From contig NC_060975.1 of assembly GCF_910589235.1 (NCBI RefSeq), forward strand, positions 3,128,069 to 3,192,068: DNA of 64,000 nt. Direction: 5' to 3'. Origin of the DNA: Vespa crabro. Lineage: Eukaryota > Arthropoda > Insecta > Hymenoptera > Vespidae. The position numbers were made by a program, and so were the translations under genes. Position 1 is the stretch's first letter, and each line of letters starts with the position of its first letter. Under the pieces are notes generated by a model that was given only the letters and a program-made list of their open reading frames with translations, was not told where the DNA came from and made no database searches. This document shows, piece by piece, positions 46,861 through 60,237 of the stretch.

Positions 46861-49800
46861 ATGGATGTTGTAACAACCAGTCTCGAAGCTTTGATACGTA
46901 CGTACTAAAGAATTATTTTATTTTTCAAAATAAATTTTTATATAATTACAAGAATTGTTTTATATTATTTAAATCTTCTATCTATTTTATTTATTATTAT
47001 TATATTTCAATTTGCATAACATTTAGTTATTTGTAAAAAAGATATATTATAAAATATATTAAATATATCTTATAGAAAGAGCTACAAATCCACAAAATCA
47101 AAAATCTGATATAGCAGCCATTGAAGCATTCTGTGTTATGGTTATGAAGGAAACGGAAGGTATTCAAATAGGCAGTAAATTATTAGCAACACATATTCAA
47201 TCATCTAATGAATTTGAAGCTCTTCAAGCTCTTACAGTAGGTATATTTTTATTATTGATTTCAGCTTTCCTCTAAACAATTTATTTTATATGTTTATTTT
47301 ATTTTAATACAGTTATTAGATACTTGTATGAGAAGATGCGGACCAAATTTCCATGCAGAAGTTGGAAAGTTTCGCTTTTTGAACGAAATGATAAGACTTG
47401 TCTCGCCAAAATATTTAGGTAATAAAACTCCTGTGGCTGTACGTCGAAAAGTATTACAACTTTTGTACTTATGGACGAAAGAGTATCCACGAGAATCAAA
47501 AATTAAGGAGGCCTATGAAATGCTTAGAAAGCAAGGAGTCGTAGAGGTTGGTCATATTAATTATATATTTAAAATGTTCTTATGAAATAATGAAATGTCT
47601 AAAGATTAAGACAATATAAAACTATAGGAGGATTCAGTACCTATTGTTAGTAATACAGATGAAGTCTTTAAAATACCAAAAGCAAAAAATACGATATTTG
47701 AGGACGAGGAAAAATCAAAGTTGTTGCAGAAATTGTTACAAAGTAAAAATCCTGGCGATTTACAAGCTGCAAATAGATTGATTAAAACTATGGTGAAAGA
47801 GGTAAATAAAAACATGCGGCGTCTATATTTTTGTTTTGTTTTCTCTTCAAATATATCAATTTATATTTTGTTGTAGGACGAAAGAAGAGTACAATTGAAT
47901 TCACGAAGGATCATGGAATTGGAATCAGTTCATAATAATGTTAAATTATTATCTGAAATGTTAGATTCATACAATCAAAATGAAACAAGTCCTGAAGATA
48001 TTGAATTAATGAAAGAACTTCATCAAGCATGTGAACGTTTAAAACCCACTGTGTTAAGATTAGCTAATGAAACTCAGGACAATGAAGAAATGCTTGGTAA
48101 ATATTTCATTATTTTTAAAAATAATAATATATTCAATAATATTGATTCAATTGTTAAGCATTTTATACAATTTATAACTATATTTATATATAATAATGAA
48201 AAATTGTTTTTACATTATTTTTTATATAAAATATAAGATATGAATATTATATATTTGATTATATTAGGTGACGTACTCGCAGCGAATGATGCATTGGGTG
48301 AAGTATTTGATAAATATACTGCTGTGATAATACTTGGCCAAAAAGTTACTAAAACAAATATTAATAATGATCCATCATTATTGGATTTGTCTTCTCCAAT
48401 TGATGCTGCTATTTCTGAATGTACTTTGAATACAAATACAGATAGAACTAATAATACAACGGCAACACATTCACAGTCGGATATGGAAGTTCTTGGAGAT
48501 ATTTTCAATTCTTTAGGAAAGCCAATGGATTTCTCTTTAACTACGGATACAAATATTTTAATGCCAGAGCCAATGATAATGGATCCAATAAATGTTCAAC
48601 AAAATGGAAAGAAAAGTATGTAGATTTATTAAACGATTATAACTAAATATTTTATGAAGTATAAGTATTATCATTTTATTTTGTTAAAGTTGATGATAAC
48701 GTTGATACATCTGTAAAAAAAATGGATAGTAAAGCCAGAGCATTAGAAGAATTAAATGAGTTAGGGGAATCTCTCCTTAAACAGAGCTTGTCATATAAAA
48801 TGGCAAAAGAGTCATCTTTGGATGGAAAGTTAGTGACAATAATATAATTAATAATAAAATTAATATTTTTTTTATTTTTTTTAATATAACTTTTTTATAT
48901 TGTAATCTTTATATTTTTTTTATTATAGAAAAATGGCTTTAGCTCATGTCGCAAAATTCCAACCTAAATTTGATCATCAGAATTCAATAGGTTTAACTAC
49001 TACAAATAATAATATGACACAGCACAATATAGTAGACAAATCAATTAAAAATGAAAATGAAAAAATGAAAAATGATTCTATATCTACAAATTTTCTTAAT
49101 GGTGATGATACATTAGTCGATATATCACAATCTCGTAACAAAAGTAAAAACATTGAAACAGATGAAGAAAACACATTGATGAAAGTAAGTGACGTACCAG
49201 CATTAACTGTTAATTCTGAACCAGCAATCAAGCCTTTAACTGATATTAATGTAAATCTTCAAGATATTAAACCAGGTATATAGAAATATTTAAAATCTAT
49301 TAATGTATGTATTTACATTATAAATGCAGATAAATTATATCTGTTAACATAGGTACAAATCCTCCTATAACAGTAATAGAAGATAAAAATGGTATTACAG
49401 TAGTACTTCATTTCGCACAAGACAGTCCAAGACCAGATGTTTCTGTAATAGTAGTTACAACAATGAGTAAAAATACTAAACCGCTTAGCAATTATTTGTT
49501 TCAATCAGTAGTACCTAAGGTAAAATAATGATATGATAAAAATTCAACTGTTTCTTATTCTAATATATAATTCTATTTTTTATAATATATTTTGTTATTA
49601 TTTATTTATGTAAAGAAATGTAAGTGCAGACTTCAACCTCCTTCTGGTACAGAATTACCAGCACATAATCCATTTCTTCCACCGTCAGCAATTACACAAA
49701 TTATGTTAATTGCAAATCCTCTTAAGGTAATATACTATGATAACTTATGAACATTTATTTAGCACATGACTAAGTAATATAATTATATTTTTAAATTATT

Positions 49801-49897
49801 TTAGGAATCGGTATCTCTAAAATTTATGTTGAGTTATACAATGGATGATGAAACTTTTACTGAAATGGGTGAAGTTGATAGACTACCACATCTATAA
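46861..49897 (+). CDS. Gga: GGA adaptor (Golgi-localised, gamma-ear-containing, ARF-binding protein)
   Basis: GGA proteins sort cargo at the trans-Golgi network into clathrin carriers, recruited by ARF-GTP. Eleven exons in phase: 46861-46897, 47076-47236, 47313-47546, 47628-47801, 47877-48096, 48268-48615, 48690-48828, 48929-49275, 49353-49519, 49616-49726 and 49805-49897, giving 676 aa (human GGA1 639). VHS domain about 1-145 (LEALIQRATNP, LLDTCMRRCGPNFHAEVGKF, RFLNEMIRLVSPKYLG, EAYEMLRKQGVVE). GAT about 165-305 (DLQAANRLIKTMVKEDERR, NVKLLSEML, ANDALGEVFDKY). The hinge has a clathrin-box-like DPSLLDLS. The gamma-ear domain is about 555-676 (DKNGITVVLHF, LFQSVVPK, then KCRLQPPSGTELPAHNPFLP, KFMLSYTMDDETFTEMGEV). 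The start ATG gives the same N-terminus as human; another in-frame ATG lies at 46786. Confidence 0.97.
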
Positions 49898-51583
49898 AAT
49901 TAATAAGATTAAATAGAACGTAAGAATATGAGTAATGATAATAATATTATTTACAATACAAGTGAAAAATATTTCTGAACTGAGCATATACAACTACATT
50001 TCACTCCATTATATCACTGGGCAAAAATGAATTTTATTAGAGTAAGTGAATGGAACATGTTCTTTTATTACATATATATATATATATTTTTTTTTTCCTA
50101 ACGTTATAAGAACATTCTTTAAGTATGTAGACAATTATGTAGTTATAAAGGTATTTATTTGAATTGTTCCGCAAAGTAATTACGATTCATAAACATAATT
50201 ATTTGCATATTAATAAAACATAATTGATGTGAAATAAAATTCTAATTTAAACAATGTTTTTAAAATATTTCAAGGTAAATAATGAAGTTTCAAATAATAA
50301 ATAGTTGAAAATGATTTATTATATAAAAAAAAAAAATGATCAAAGTACAAGATATAATACTTATAGCACATATTTATAATAAATTGTTAAAGTGATATTC
50401 ATGTTTAGTACATATGCTATAACATGATGCAAAAATAGTAAAACTAAACACGTTTAAATGACTTAATCTTTATAAAAATTCCATTATATTAATTTTTTAC
50501 AAATTGTCACAAAATATTCTTTATGATATAATCATATCTTTGATATATTGAATAGAAAATATTGTTGAATTGAAATTAGTTGTAATCTTTAAAATATTAT
50601 CTTTATAAATATAATTCCATTTTTATGATAAAATACCATAGTATTAAATATATAAGCATTTGTTACTCAGATGAAGTATTTCAAAATATTTTTAAATTTA
50701 TATCATCAAAATTTATTTCATCGATATTTTTTGCAGTATGCTTACTCGTTTAAGTTATAAGCATACAATTTAATTAATTTAACAAATTCCGCTAAAACTA
50801 TTAGATTTGTTTTGTTTTATATGATATATAAATTCATAATTAATATGTAAGAGCGCAGTTTACTATATAATATATTCTTTAACATAAACATACAAACATC
50901 TTCCTACATTGGAAATTTAACGAAGATAAATTATTGTGATATGTAATATGTATAATATTACAGTATAGATTATTAATGGCTGCATGAAAAATGGAATTAA
51001 TTGAAAATATGAAGTCAATGGAACTTCTTAAATGTACAACTTGTTTGAAATTCCTTTCCTATTATTTTAATGATCTCAAAGGCTTCTATCAATTTTATAG
51101 ACACTTGATTGTTGATTACAAAGACACACAATGATTTGTCAAATAATAATTATAAATAATATGTGTCAATCAAACTTTAGAGTGTGATTTTTAAGAATAG
51201 AATTTTACTTTTATTTTTATTTTGTTATAGTTGTTGAATCTTAATAGTTATATGTTAATAGAATCAGTTTCAACTGATTAAGCATATCTCATAAATCAAA
51301 ATATATATTAGTTATTTTGTTACATTCAAACTGATATTATTACAATTATCCAGGCAAAGTCATAATTTTTATTGAAACAAATGTTCCAATTTTTAATTCT
51401 TACAACAAATTTAGTTAATATCGTTTTAATACATAACATCATCTTTGCAAAAGATGATCCTTACATAAAAATTGAAAACAGGAATTGTAAATAAAAAAAA
51501 ATGTAATATGACTTTGAGCAAACGTTGATTAATATTGACTGAAGTATATATATACTTGTGTGAAAAATATAAACAAAAAAATA

Positions 51584-51614
<31 letters not shown>

Positions 51615-53022
51615 TATAACAATTAATCAATATTAATCAATACATATACATAAATATTACTAATGTTATAGAGATATAAGCTCATATGTTGATATATCTA
51701 TAAAGAGACATTTGCAAATAGAAACAGTAATTTTTGTATTCTTGAAATTTAATACTGATACAAAATTATGCACTTGTATTTATAACCATTGAAAATATTA
51801 CCTTGTTTTTCTTTTTATTTTTTTATTAAAAGTAAACCTGTGAGACTTTTGTACTTAGTATTAAAAATGATGCTTGAGGCTATATAGTATATACATTGTG
51901 TGTATGAAATATTAATTTAAAATGCGAAGTTCCATATTGACAAATCTATCTCATATTTCATATTAGATATGCCTTCCTAATTTTTTATTCATTAAATATA
52001 ACAATCATATTAAAAATTTGTAATATAGTATAAGTATTTAAGATTTAAAATTCGGAAGACTATATATAACATTAAATAATATGTGAATTGAAAAGCACAG
52101 TATCTATATATACAATTAGCATTAACGTTTCCTTAGGATTAAATGAAACCTTGAATAGTAGTATAGGCATAGAAACAAGTATAATGAATATAATCACACA
52201 TGTGTAATCAAACAGGTGATTAAAAGATATTCTCAGGTAAATTTACTAATAATGAACTGAGAGATAGTTCTTCATGATATGCAATAAATGAGTAAATAAG
52301 TATAAAACAAAATTTATATTTTATATCTTTGAATTTCCTTTCAAGATTTATTTCTTTCTCCTCTCTCTCTATCTCTCTTTCTCTTTCCCCCTCTCTCTCT
52401 TTCTTTGTGAGAAATGCTTATATTATAAATTCAAATATAAAATATTAGTTATTATATTATATTTCTTAACGTACAGGTACTTACTATTAAAATGGGATAG
52501 TTCACTCTAAAATTGTGTTTATGGATATATTGTATATGAAGTTTGCAAATATTACAGAATCCTGACATTGTTTGTACAAACAATAAATGTACATTACACT
52601 TATAATTATATATTTACTTTCTGTTTTTTCATTATACTTGCTTTTAAGCTGAAACTGTAAACATCTAGATTTAGTTAAGGTTATGTCATCAAACTATAAA
52701 AGGTGAAAAAGTATAATATTTCTAGAATAAGCATAAAAAGAATAAAAAAAGAATAAAAAGATCTAAAAATCTTGAAAATTATATTTATTTTTTTTTTGTT
52801 CTTTTTTTTCTTGTATTCTGATATATAAGATGTATGTCAAGAAATATATTTTACAGAGTTGTCTCAATATTAAATTATAGAATAACAGCACATAATATGT
52901 ATATTTAAGCAGTAATAATGAAATACAAGTTTAATTACAGATTCTTGATCTATTCTTAATCTTTCCATTTTATTTAATAATTATCGAATATTAATAACTT
53001 CTATTAAATAATATTTTCCAGA

Positions 53023-53099
<77 letters not shown>

Positions 53100-54134
53100 G
53101 ATTATTATTATTTTATATATATATCATTTTAATTTCGTTGAAGAAAAATTGTAGCGTAGTGTAGAGCAATTGTTTCATGTGCCTAAAGTAATGTATACTA
53201 TGTAGTAACTTTGATTTATTTAATTAAATTTTGTTTGCTAAATTTTAATATTCGTAATAGAATATAATATTGTTATTTAAATGAATTATTAATTTTATAG
53301 ATAGGTATGTAATATTTTTTAAGTAGTATGTTACCTAACAATTTGCATGAAAGAAGATATTGAAATAGATTTAAAAGTTTTCATGCAAATTTTATTATAT
53401 GTTAAATGCTATTAAAAAATACTTTATTTTAATTCTACCTTACTTAATCTTTGCAATAATATTATTTTATTGTTACAATTACTAAAAGTAACATTATAGC
53501 AAATGTATAATAGGTCGAAAAAATAATGGTCCACGAGAATAAAGCTAAGGCATATAAGGTGGTAGAATTAAGCGATGCTTAATATATTAACAGTTTATAT
53601 ATATATTATTTGTAGAACTGTTATTTAAACTGTAATCTAATTAATATATCTAATGAAAAACTAAGGCCACTCTTTTTCGTTAATTTGGTTTTCTTGATTC
53701 TGTTATTCTAGAAGAATATTTAATTGTGTTTATGATGAAACTAGTTTAATTGGATGACTATTTTTTGTTTAAGCGTATAGTGTTATGAGAATAAAATTTT
53801 TTTTTCTCTTAATTGCAGAATTAATAAAATTAAATAGAATTATCCTTTTCTAATATATATGAAATTATTTTATATGGCGATACAATCCATAATGGAATGT
53901 ATAAATTGTTTAAAACAAAAGTTTCAAAACATATTCTAAGATGGCAGTGACTCCTAGATGATATCTAAACATCATTACTTTTGTTATTGTATGCATATAT
54001 TAAAAACTGAAAAAAAGGAAAAAAAAGGAAAAAAAAAAAACAAGAAAAAAAGTTGGATAAATATACTAAGAATATTAATTTGATAAAGATACAAATTTTT
54101 TAATAGACTTGTAATGCAAAAGCATATATTATAT
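49898..54134. other. Convergent 3' region of GGA and PRMT3
   Basis: 4.2 kb of very AT-rich sequence with no coding signal. It carries (TA)n at 51576-51615, a CT-rich run near 52355-52405 and an (ATT)n tract of about 80 bp at 53022-53111. Either 3' UTR may run far into it; I cannot place transcript ends. Confidence 0.55.
53022..53111 (+). repeat. (ATT)n microsatellite
   Basis: About 80 bp of nearly pure ATT repeats with a single interruption (ATG near 53099), in the AT-rich region between GGA and PRMT3. Similar tracts occur at 34091-34145 and 45087-45141. Confidence 0.9.
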
Positions 54135-55321
54135 CTAATCCATATAATAAACTTGACTAAAATCTTTGATGTGGATGGTAATGATCAAACCACGAACATC
54201 TTTGATATGCCTGCGACATACCAATTTACCACTTAAAACTTCACCTATAACAATGATTTTATATTATTTCTTTTCTAATATTGCAGTTTATAATGTTAGA
54301 AATATTTATATCAATTTTGATCTTACCTTCAGTTATGCTAATAGGTTCTTTTAAAGAAAATACTGTTTGTTTCCAATGCGTCGGTGAAGCATTTGGACCA
54401 GTACTAAAACTGACTGAATTTTCTAAATCAAAAAATACATCAAAGTAACCAATTATTGCAGTCAATGATCCAGTCTTCTTTACAATTAAGTTAAAAGGTG
54501 CTGAGAAGTTTACACAATCCGTAGACACTGTATATAAGTCAAATGTCTGAATCTCGGCAGCAGTAGTTATAATATATTCAGACCTACAAATTTCTATGCT
54601 TGGTTCTCTCAAAACTTCAGCTTTCATACAGCTCATTTTAAAACCATAAACATTGGACCAATAATCAATCAAATCTACATATCTTTCTAAAAATTAATTT
54701 ATCTCTCTTACTTGCTTGTACAAATGTAAAAAATATTAGGAAAATGAATAATTAAAAATAGTACTGTACTACTTACGTGTATCTCCACTTCCAACTATAC
54801 TCATTGAACATCTATTTGGCATTAATATACCATTAGCAACTAAATAATGATCTCTTGCATAAATGACTGTGTCTAACATTCCTTCAAATAATAAAAAATA
54901 TCCCATCCATTCAGAAATAATTGCATCTACTTTTTCTTCTTCAAGTGTAATGTCTTCTAAGCGACCTTTTTTTAATGTAATAATGTTATCTAAATTGTTC
55001 TCTCTGCAATAGATATAAAATTAAGATCAACACATGTTTAAATTTTTATCCAATATCTTATGGACACAAAAAAATAAAATTTATATTTTATTTTTATTTT
55101 TTAAAGATACCTTACAATATCCATAGCATGATATATTACATCAGACTGATCAACACTGATAACTTTACGACAACCAGACTTTGCTGCAAACATAGACAGG
55201 ATACCTGTCCCACAACCTACGTCCAACATTATACAATTGCTAAATCTAATGGAATTTGTAAACAATGCATCACGATAACTTTCTGTTCGTATTTTATCCT
55301 ATAAAAAAAAGATTTGACATT

Positions 55322-55380
<59 letters not shown>

Positions 55381-57156
55381 TATATATATATTGTTTGTAC
55401 TATTTATATATATCTTATATTTAAGATACTTTATATAAAATATAATATAATATAAATTATATAAAATATATATATATATACATACTGTTAACATTTCATG
55501 ATGAATGGCAAAATGACTATATGTATTAAAATATCCCTCATCTGTACGTGAAGCACGCTTTTTATCAGTTATTTTCTCTATGTTTTCTTGTTCATCATCC
55601 AAAACTAATTTTTGTGCTTTTTCTATCATTTCATTTACTTGCTGAAATTATATTAATATATTAACTTAAATATCTCTTTATAAGAATATATCTAGCATGA
55701 TAAAAAAAAATGATATACAATACAATGATCACATCTTGATACCTGTTTAGCTAAAAAGCATGCTAATTCACGTTGTTCTAGTTGTGCTTTAAGTGTCTGA
55801 ATGGTCCTTTGTAGTTCAGCAAAATGTACTTCCGATAAAGTAACGCACCCATTTTCTGAATTTACAGTGTAACTAATAGTGTTTACAGGTTTGTTTTCTA
55901 AATCTTCGATATCTTGAAGAAGAAAAAAAAAATATTTGTACAGACACATATGCATGTATATGTGTACATGCACACGTCGCGCAAAACGTTACCACTTGAA
56001 ATTATTAAGTGTAAATTTAATATTTGTAAGAATTAATGAAAAAATTATTTAAGAAATACTGTGTTTAGCATATTAGCAATAAACATACGTACTAGCATCG
56101 CGTAAAAACAATTAAATTATCCAATATTTTTCACTTATTAGTAGCAGTACACATAGAAGCATGTTCTGAGAACTATCCATTTTATTAACATTGTTAATCT
56201 CACCTGATATTATGCCAATTAATATCAGAATTATGTCGAATTTATATAACGTAATTTGGTACATATTTGTATAACATTGCATGCATCATTTTCCTATACA
56301 TATAATACATTATATCAAATCTATGATTGATTAATTAACATTGAAATATTGGCAGATACACTGTTTATTGCTTGTGTAATATTAATACGTCAACTATACA
56401 CAGCGCACTGCATAAGATGCTACTATATCACATTGAAACATATAAACAGATATATAATAGAGTTACAATTTTACAGATTAAATTACAAATGACTGCTATA
56501 CATTAATTTTGATTTTAATATACAATTAGCCAATAGCATACTAACAATATAGATTCTTTATAATAACTTACCGTACATTAACAATGGATCGTCTTCTATA
56601 ACAGGATATAAATATTCATCGTCCTGCCAATCTTTTATACATAAAGTATTTAACTGTTCTGGTTGAATGTTCTTTTGACGAATGAAATTGATTAACTTTA
56701 TATACGAATATGAGTCAAGAGAATGTTTTGTTATAAAATTTCTTAAAGCAAAATTATGAAGCACTTCAAGATGCTTCAATGCATTTGTCATACCATCTGT
56801 AGTATCCTTACAAAAAAGACATATAATAGTTTGAACATCCTCATTAGTTTCACTCCAATCATCACCACTATCCACATCACTAGTTTCGTCCATTTCAATG
56901 TCTGGCATTACTTCTGTCAAAAATAAAATAAAAACAATTAAAAATAATTATTCTATATATAAATAAAATATAATAATCTTAATAATAATATAGGTATTCC
57001 GAAACTGTCATTACACATGTATAGAAAGGTTTTACATGCAGAAAGAAATCTAAAAATGACATAAAATTGTAATGATTATGTTAAGTATGATCAAATCAAG
57101 AAAATATTAATCTTTAATAATCAAATATATACTAATTCTATACCTTGTTCTGTCAT
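54135..57156 (-). CDS. PRMT3: Protein arginine N-methyltransferase 3
   Basis: PRMT3 is a cytosolic type I methyltransferase; its main known substrate is ribosomal protein RpS2. Eight exons in phase: 57156-57144, 56913-56572, 55912-55743, 55641-55486, 55298-55111, 55003-54777, 54686-54327 and 54244-54135, giving 521 aa (human 531). An acidic N-terminus (DSGDDWSETNED) precedes the C2H2 zinc finger (CLFCKDTTDGMTNALKHLEVLH, about 36-57, pattern CxxC...H). A coiled stretch (ELQRTIQTLKAQLEQRELA) follows. The catalytic core has YFNTYSHFAIHHEMLTD, the SAM site LDVGCGTGILSMFAAKSG (about 252-269), the double-E loop SEWMGYFLLFEGML, and the barrel domain (VYGFKMSCMK, FSTGPNASPTHWKQTVF). All catalytic residues I would expect are present. 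Exon 1 has only 13 coding bases. Confidence 0.97.
55324..55378. repeat. (TA)n microsatellite in a PRMT3 intron
   Basis: About 54 bp of TA dinucleotides within the 186-bp intron between PRMT3 exons 4 and 5 (55299-55485). It makes up roughly a third of that intron. Confidence 0.88.
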
Positions 57157-57700
57157 GATAGAGATTATAATATTATTGATGCTCACGATGTTTTATACAT
57201 AATATTGTACATAATGCTCTTTTTAGGTTAGGAAATCTATATGACACATGAACTATGTTTTTATAAGATTAGCGACAAAGCATCATATTGAATTTTTATA
57301 AATTCAAGCATGAAATGTAGCAAAAAAAAATAGTATTAAATAGAGTGGACACTTTCTTATATCTTTAAAAAAAAGTTGGTTTAGGGTCAGAATTAGTAAC
57401 TTTTGATTACACATGTTGGAATCAAAAACGATTCCTCGCATGTTCTTAACAATCAATGATTATTGGTAATCATTTTACGAACACATTTAAGTATCTCATA
57501 AGAATCAGCCCCATTGTGACCTTGACTTCATTAATACATGTATTACGTTCATATTTCTGGTGATGGTGAAAAAATAATTGGAATCCTGATTTAGAGACCC
57601 CCGACGGAAGGCACGAGGTATAAGAGCAACGTATAACGATCGTGACAATAGTTAGTGCTGTCCCACTCGAGCTCATTTGTTCCATTTAGAAGGCCTAATA
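57157..57700. promoter_or_regulatory. Shared upstream region of divergent PRMT3 and PDHB
   Basis: 544 bp separate the two start codons. The PDHB-proximal part (57560-57700) is less AT-rich and probably holds its promoter and 5' UTR. The left part is AT-rich. No specific motif is called. Confidence 0.5.
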
Positions 57701-59439
57701 ATGCTTACGGTAAATACAAGACTTCGACAAGGCACACATGATTCAAGTAGTAAGAAACATTTGACGTCAGCTATTTGAATAACGAAAGTATTTCACTAAT
57801 CATTGTGTCTTTTTTTCTTTTTTTTTCAGACTGCTTTGAGAGGGATCGCACGACGATCGTTTTCAACATCAAAATGTGCGCCAGCACAACAGGTTTATTA
57901 TATATTTTATATTTTACATATTGTTAGAACATAACCTTTAATTTACGTTTATAAGTACGTAAGATATCTTTACGCTTAAAGATATCTCATATATCATTAA
58001 AATGATAGCGATTTTGACTATAAGATTTTTTTCAGTAATAATTCTAACAATAATACCTTGGCAATTCGATATTTATGTGAATAATGATTATCTAACAGTA
58101 TTGCTTGTTCAAGGACGGAGAAGGTCACGCATTTTTATTTCCAACGATTTAACGTTCATTTTGCGCTGATAAAAGAACTACTTAGATTCCTTAGAATGTT
58201 ATAACTGATATGTTAGCTTTATGCTCAAACATTTTCATTTATTAAGTTATATTAAAGTATTTACATAATCATGTCTCTATAGATGACCGTACGAGATGCT
58301 TTAAATTCTGCCCTGGATGAAGAGATGGAAAGAGATGAGAAAGTGTTTTTACTTGGAGAGGAAGTAGCACTTTATGATGGAGCATACAAGGTTTCTAGGG
58401 GTCTCTGGAAAAAGTATGGTGATAAACGTGTCATTGATACACCGATCACAGAGGCTGGTTTTGCAGGCATTGCTGTTGGTGCTGCAATGGTAAGTAATTA
58501 TCTTGTACAATTTGTGTAATCATAAGATATTTTTCATTTTCATTTGATTCTAATTAAATTTGATAGGCTGGCCTTCGACCAATTTGCGAATTTATGACTT
58601 TCAATTTTGCTATGCAAGCAATCGATCAAATAATTAATTCTGCTGCTAAAACCTTTTATATGTCTGCGGGAAAGGTTAATATACCTATTGTCTTTCGTGG
58701 TCCAAATGGTGCGGCTGCAGGTGTAGCAGCTCAACATTCTCAGTGTTTTGGTGCTTGGTATAGTCATTGTCCTGGCTTAAAAGTGGTTTCGCCTTATAAT
58801 AGCGAAGATGCAAAAGGTTTATTAAAAGCTGCTATAAGAGATCCTGATCCAGTTGTTGTACTGGAAAATGAGATTCTCTATGGAGTTCAGTATCCTATGT
58901 CAGATCAAGCTTTGGATAAAAATTTCCTTCTACCTATTGGTAAAGCAAAAATAGAACGTGTTGGAAATCATGTTACTTTAGTGGCACATTCCAAGGCTGT
59001 TGAACAAGCTCTTGAAGCAGCTAATGAACTTGCTGGAAAAGGGATAGAAGCAGAAGTAATCAATCTTCGTTCCCTTAGACCACTAGATATTGATACTATT
59101 GTGCAATCTATAGTGAAAACAAATCATTGTGTTACTGTAGAACAGGGTTGGCCGCAATGTGGCATAGGAGCAGAAATTAGTGCAAGAATCTCTGAAAGTA
59201 AGTTTCATTTTCCACTTCTACATTTAATCTTAATTGATATCTAATATTTGATGTATACTGATAAAGCTTTTTTTCTTTTTATCTTTACAGGTGAGGCCTT
59301 TTATCATCTAGATGCACCAGTAATTCGTGTTACAGGTGCTGATGTTCCTATGCCATATGCTAAAAGTTTGGAAATAGCAGCTTTACCTCAAGGAAGCGAT
59401 GTAGTATTTGTTGTAAATAAATTATTAGGGGTAGAGTAG
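57701..59439 (+). CDS. PDHB: Pyruvate dehydrogenase E1 component subunit beta, mitochondrial
   Basis: With the alpha subunit it forms the thiamine-diphosphate E1 that decarboxylates pyruvate in the mitochondrial matrix. Five exons, 57701-57709 (only MLT), 57830-57892, 58283-58489, 58567-59197 and 59291-59439, in phase, give 352 aa (human 359). The first 24 residues are an Arg/Ser-rich presequence (ALRGIARRSFSTSKC). The mature part begins MTVRDALNSALDEEMERD and runs VFLLGEEVALYDGAYKVSRG, DTPITEAGFAGIAVGAAMAG, FMTFNFAMQAIDQIINSAAK, then MSAGKVNIPIVFRGPNGAAA, AQHSQCFGAWYSHCPGLKVV, VVLENEILYG and VEQGWPQCGIGAEI. The ThDP-contact Glu in LGEEV is kept. The 390-bp second intron (57893-58282) shows no exon. 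Divergent from PRMT3. Confidence 0.98.
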
Positions 59440-60237
59440 TAAATGGTAGAAATATTTAGGTACAATTAATATCCTTTTATTTTTTCCTTTTCCTTTATAT
59501 TCAACTTTTAGTGTTTCCTTACTTTAAAATTTCTATGCGTAAACAAATACGTATAATAAGTACAAAGCTAGAAAACAAATAGAACAATACTTCAGTGAAA
59601 AATCAATTTAACGAACATTTTTTTCAATGTTCAAAATATAGATCTTAAACAAAATTAAATATAACACATTAATTTAATGATTACAGGGGTTAAATTATAC
59701 AATCTTTATATAAATATGCATAAGGTTTCACTAAATATTTAAACAATGAACGATATACACATTATAATATATTCTTGAAAAATACGATTATATATTAAAT
59801 ATTTATAAAATCAATTGTAGGATAATATATTATTTATTGAATGAGATGTATACTTCAATGTTAAATTGTGCTATTATATTTAAATTATGCTTTGCAGTTT
59901 CTTTTTATTTCTTTTTTACATGTAGAAATATCGTCTGAAGACTTTTATTATATGTTTGTAAATATGAGAACTACCAATATACTGCCATATTTGAAATTAA
60001 AAATTGCCTTTGTTTAATGAGTTTAGTTATAACGCAAAAATATGCTAAACTCTTGTTGTAGACCATTGATATAAAAAAAAAACCACATTAACATGCTGCA
60101 TTTGCTTATTTATTACAAAGGAGTAATAAATTATTATATACATATTACTAATTTGTCTTTCGCTTCTGTATTTTTTAATATGTTTAAATATTTATCACAT
60201 TTATTTTGTTTGTTATATCAGTGTTGGTTGTTAGTGG
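59440..60237. other. Convergent 3' region of PDHB and FIBP
   Basis: About 800 bp of AT-rich sequence between two stop codons facing each other. An open frame at 60093-60305 on the + strand overlaps the FIBP last exon and is not coding. No other signal. Confidence 0.6.
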